Source of the DNA: Bdellovibrio sp.
GTDB lineage: Bacteria; Bdellovibrionota; Bdellovibrionia; Bdellovibrionales; Bdellovibrionaceae
Assembly (NCBI GenBank): GCA_003176075.1
Contig: PSRN01000092.1
Span: 1 to 9,181, forward strand
DNA length: 9,181 bases
Reading direction: 5' to 3'
Part shown: positions 7,380-9,181 of the stretch, piece after piece
How the letters are laid out: the number at the start of each line of letters is the position of its first letter
How positions within the stretch are numbered: the stretch's first letter is position 1
Made by a program: the position numbers and the translations under genes
Notes under the pieces: generated by a model
What the model was told of the DNA's origin: nothing
Databases searched by the model: none
What the model saw: only the letters and a program-made list of their open reading frames with translations

Positions 7380-8636
7380 ATGAACAAAATTTCGTGGACC
7401 CATAAAATTTCGTGGATCCTGTTTTGGGCCTTGGGACTCGGGGGCTGGGTCGCGCAAGCCACCCTCGTGGACCGTACGGTGGAAGTCACGACCAAGGAAA
7501 AGAATCCGGCCCAGGCCAGGCACGAGTTGAACGACCAAGCCCAGGCCAAAGCCATTGAAGATTTGTTGATTGAAATTTTGGGGGAGGAGCGCTTCCACAA
7601 AAACCAAGCCGTCATTCAGAACAAAATCATCAAATTGGCGCCCCGGCTGCTTCCTTTTGCCAAGCCGGGAAACTTGGAGCCCCTTCCCGACGGCGGCTTT
7701 AAGATGACCTTCGCTTTCAAGGTCAATCAAGATGACGTGGATCAGTTGATCTTGAATAATGGCTTGGCCTTTGAAACGGACGTGCAACCGGTGCTTCTTC
7801 CACTCGTCTATTGGATCGACAAAACGGAGGAGCAAAGCTGGGCTTGGTGGCTTCCCGGGTCCTCGGCGAGCGTGGGTGGCGCTGGCACCTCCGCTGGCCA
7901 AGTCGGTGCCTTCGCCACCTCCGCGGACGCCACGCGTGCTTTTCTCGCCAAAGCGAACTCCACGCTGGAGAACCTTTTGCGCAACGGTTTTCTGAAGACG
8001 GGTTTTTTCTCGCTGCGGCCACAGTGGCTCAATGTTCATGATGCGCTCGCGAGCCCGGTCAGTCTGGAACCCAGCCCGGCGGAAATGCAGGCGGTGGCCG
8101 CGCAACGAGGGGTGCAAGTGGTGGTCGCGGGAGAAATGCAGATTCTTCCCAGTCCCTCCCGCCCGGGAGCTTATCTTTTGGACCTCAAGATGGGCGTGGT
8201 CCATATGCCGCGCGCGCGAAAGCTGGCGCAAGTGGCTCGCCGGGTGGAAACCGAGGTCGGTGCGAAATCGACAGTCGTTATGACCAAGCTGCGTGAAATT
8301 CTCGACACCATGGTGACTGATCTGGCGGGCCAGACCTTGGAGTCGTGGCAGCGGGGCGCCGTTCAATCGAATTCCTACCGCGTGACTTTGGTTGGGCCAG
8401 TGCCAATTCTGGTTCAGGAAGGGTTTCGTGAGGCGTTGAAGGCCAAATCCCGGGACGTTCGTGCCGTGCGGGAAAGGCTGATCGGCAACGACGCTGTCGT
8501 TTTTGAAATTGAGACGGCAACCCGACTTAAGGATCTGGCACAAAGGGTCGCGGAAATTCAGGTCAATAATGCTAAACTGGTTCTTAAAGGGGTGACGGAA
8601 ACGGAACTGAAATATGTTATCGCCAAGGGAAAGTAG
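7380..8636 (+). CDS. Exported protein of unknown function (possible FlgT/DUF2066-like)
   Basis: I do not recognise this 418-residue protein securely. A Sec signal peptide is clear: short basic start (MNKISWTHK), hydrophobic ISWILFWALGLGGWV, and likely cleavage after AQA (residues 25-27), so the mature protein should be periplasmic. After it, an N-terminal alpha/beta domain contains ARHELNDQAQAKAIEDLL, reminiscent of FlgT N-domains or DUF2066, where conserved alanines precede an AIED-type helix. Residues 164-185 are an Ala/Gly/Thr/Ser segment encoded by a dispersed repeat. A middle region has GVQVVVAGEM (244-253), like the 'dvvvaG' strand of CsgG/TolB-N-like proteins. The C-terminal domain (about 333-418) looks like a small alpha/beta fold. 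No transmembrane helix follows the signal. It is 12 bases from dnaE and 77 from a lipoprotein gene with a related-looking motif, which hints at an envelope partnership. Function remains inferred. Confidence 0.88.
   Translation: MNKISWTHKISWILFWALGLGGWVAQATLVDRTVEVTTKEKNPAQARHELNDQAQAKAIEDLLIEILGEERFHKNQAVIQNKIIKLAPRLLPFAKPGNLEPLPDGGFKMTFAFKVNQDDVDQLILNNGLAFETDVQPVLLPLVYWIDKTEEQSWAWWLPGSSASVGGAGTSAGQVGAFATSADATRAFLAKANSTLENLLRNGFLKTGFFSLRPQWLNVHDALASPVSLEPSPAEMQAVAAQRGVQVVVAGEMQILPSPSRPGAYLLDLKMGVVHMPRARKLAQVARRVETEVGAKSTVVMTKLREILDTMVTDLAGQTLESWQRGAVQSNSYRVTLVGPVPILVQEGFREALKAKSRDVRAVRERLIGNDAVVFEIETATRLKDLAQRVAEIQVNNAKLVLKGVTETELKYVIAKGK
7386..7416 (+). repeat. Exact 13-base direct repeat inside the signal-peptide coding region
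   Basis: AAAATTTCGTGGA occurs at 7386-7398 and again at 7404-7416, 18 bases apart and in the same frame. It duplicates the residues KISW (3-6 and 9-12). This looks like a recent tandem duplication of 18 bases that lengthened the start of the signal peptide by six residues. Confidence 0.7.
7870..7935 (+). repeat. Long-form palindromic repeat inserted in frame within a gene
   Basis: The segment is bounded by inverted ends GCGTGG (7870-7875) and CCACGC (7930-7935). It shares CCAAGTCGGTGCCT with 7325-7338, followed by a similar CACCTCCGC stretch. The internal hairpin GGTGCC-TTC-GCCACC (7905-7919) is a slightly decayed form of the dnaE copy. Its length as delimited is 66 bases, exactly 22 codons, so it adds a Gly/Ala/Ser/Thr-rich segment without breaking the frame. 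Confidence 0.65.
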
Positions 8637-8680
8637 AACTTCGCCGAAGGGGCGGCTTCGCCGCCCATGCTAGAACTTCG
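8634..8680 (-). repeat. Palindromic repeat, inverted copy, flanked by 10-base direct repeats
   Basis: The hairpin GGGCGGC-TTC-GCCGCCC (8650-8666) is the reverse complement of the core at 3-30. TAGAACTTCG occurs exactly on both sides, at 8634-8643 and 8671-8680, leaving 27 bases between. The first flank contains the TAG stop of the preceding gene. The arrangement looks like a small element with a target-site duplication. No T-run follows the hairpin, so it is not a good intrinsic terminator, though it could stabilise or attenuate the transcript. Confidence 0.7.
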
Positions 8681-8713
8681 TTGGCTTGAGAGTGAATTTG
8701 AAGGGGGGGACTC

Positions 8714-9181
8714 ATGGATGTGGAACTCACGGAGATGATCACAGCCGGGACGATCACTGAAAAGACGGTCGCTGAAAAGACGGTCATTGTTGGAATGTTT
8801 AACGCGCTTCTCGGCATATTCCTTCTCTGCCTTTCCGCCTGCACCTCGACCGAGCCGACGGTGCTTCATAAGAAGGTTTCAGAGGTGAATCGCCACACCA
8901 CGCTGAACGAGGTTTCCCCGCGCAAGCGCCTGATGATCCTGCCTTTTCTTGATGAGGGCGGGACCCGGGCACCCGAGCTTCGGGGTCGGGCGCGAGATTT
9001 GCTGATTCAGGAACTCAATAAGACGGGAGATTTGATTGTTGTTGATTCAAAAGAGCTCAAAGTCGATTGGGTGAAGATGAGCCTGGGCGGTGAATACAAC
9101 ATGCCTGAAATCGCCAAGACGGCGCAGGCCTTGGGTCTCAATGCGATTTTGGAGGGAAAGTTGATCGAGTTGAAAGTGCTT
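8714..9181 (+). CDS. Lipoprotein with CsgG/LpoB/TolB-N-like start, truncated by window end
   Basis: The frame is open from ATG 8714 to the last base (156 codons seen, no stop). A hydrophobic stretch, NALLGIFLLCLSAC, ends in a lipobox LSAC (40-43), so C43 should be lipidated and the protein anchored in an envelope membrane. The following region runs KRLMILPFLDEGG (about 71-83), then RARDLLIQELNKTGDLIVVDSKEL, then AKTAQALGLNAILEGKL. This order of a 'lPF' strand, a helix, a 'vvD' strand and an 'a..aLg.nailegkl' strand resembles CsgG, LpoB, FlgO or TolB-N domains; I cannot choose between them. AAGGGGGGGA at 8701-8710 is a good binding site for ATG 8714 or GTG 8720. That start leaves 27 acidic residues before the hydrophobic part, which is odd for a signal peptide. 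ATG 8795 gives a normal 15-residue signal but has no binding site. It is 77 bases from the previous gene. Confidence 0.8.
   Translation, partial: MDVELTEMITAGTITEKTVAEKTVIVGMFNALLGIFLLCLSACTSTEPTVLHKKVSEVNRHTTLNEVSPRKRLMILPFLDEGGTRAPELRGRARDLLIQELNKTGDLIVVDSKELKVDWVKMSLGGEYNMPEIAKTAQALGLNAILEGKLIELKVL
8750..8785 (+). repeat. 15-base tandem repeat in the lipoprotein's N-terminal extension
   Basis: CTGAAAAGACGGTC is exact at 8757-8770 and 8772-8785. In register, units of 15 bases start at 8750, 8765 and, decayed, 8780. They encode TEKTV-AEKTV ahead of the lipoprotein signal's hydrophobic core. The in-frame 15-base period preserves the reading frame whatever the copy number. Confidence 0.7.

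Noticed and set aside
7062..8543. A 493-codon open frame on the - strand opposite the dnaE end and the 7380 gene
   Set aside because: It lies antisense to two frames with clear function or signal peptide, has no recognisable domain, is rich in Arg/Gly/His/Leu as expected from a GC-rich antisense frame, and spans the repeats.
8650..8666. Hairpin as a rho-independent terminator of the 7380 gene
   Set aside because: The stem is strong but is followed by ATGCTAG rather than a T-run, and the same stem occurs upstream of genes elsewhere in the window, so a repeat is the better explanation.

Overview
The window (about 9.2 kb, moderately GC-rich) is chromosomal housekeeping DNA from a Gram-negative-type bacterium. 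The last two genes encode a protein with a Sec signal peptide and a lipobox lipoprotein, which implies an envelope with a periplasm. I cannot place the organism firmly. The DnaE style and the envelope pair would fit a deltaproteobacterial or Bdellovibrionota-like lineage, but this is a weak inference. All six genes are on the + strand and no gap between genes exceeds about 95 bases. I see no tRNA, rRNA, CRISPR array, IS transposase or phage gene.

Layout: 34-564 is a gamma-class carbonic anhydrase family protein. 658-2130 is guaB (IMP dehydrogenase) and 2187-3731 is guaA (GMP synthase), which together convert IMP to XMP to GMP. 3780-7367 is dnaE (replicative DNA polymerase III alpha subunit). 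7380-8636 is an exported protein of unknown function with a faint FlgT/DUF2066-like look. 8714 to the window end is the first part of a lipoprotein with a CsgG/LpoB/TolB-N-like start. The short spacers (56, 48 and 12 bases inside guaB-guaA-dnaE-7380) suggest co-transcription, linking guanine nucleotide supply to DNA replication. The last two genes look like a separate envelope pair attached downstream.

The most unusual feature is a family of short GC-rich palindromic repeats, built on GGCGGCGAAGCCGCC or a relative, at almost every gene boundary: 3-30, 545-590 (two tandem units), 612-639, 7309-7362 and 8634-8680. One longer copy (7870-7935) lies inside a reading frame. Copies have become coding: they supply the last residues of the carbonic anhydrase homologue, a 19-residue Gly/Ala/Ser/Thr tail on DnaE, and an in-frame 22-codon segment inside the 7380-8636 protein. 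The copy after that gene is flanked by an exact 10-base direct repeat, as a target-site duplication would be. This looks like a small, possibly mobile, palindromic element comparable in behaviour to Rickettsia palindromic elements. The second point of note is the DnaE PHP domain, which keeps only part of its metal-binding set.
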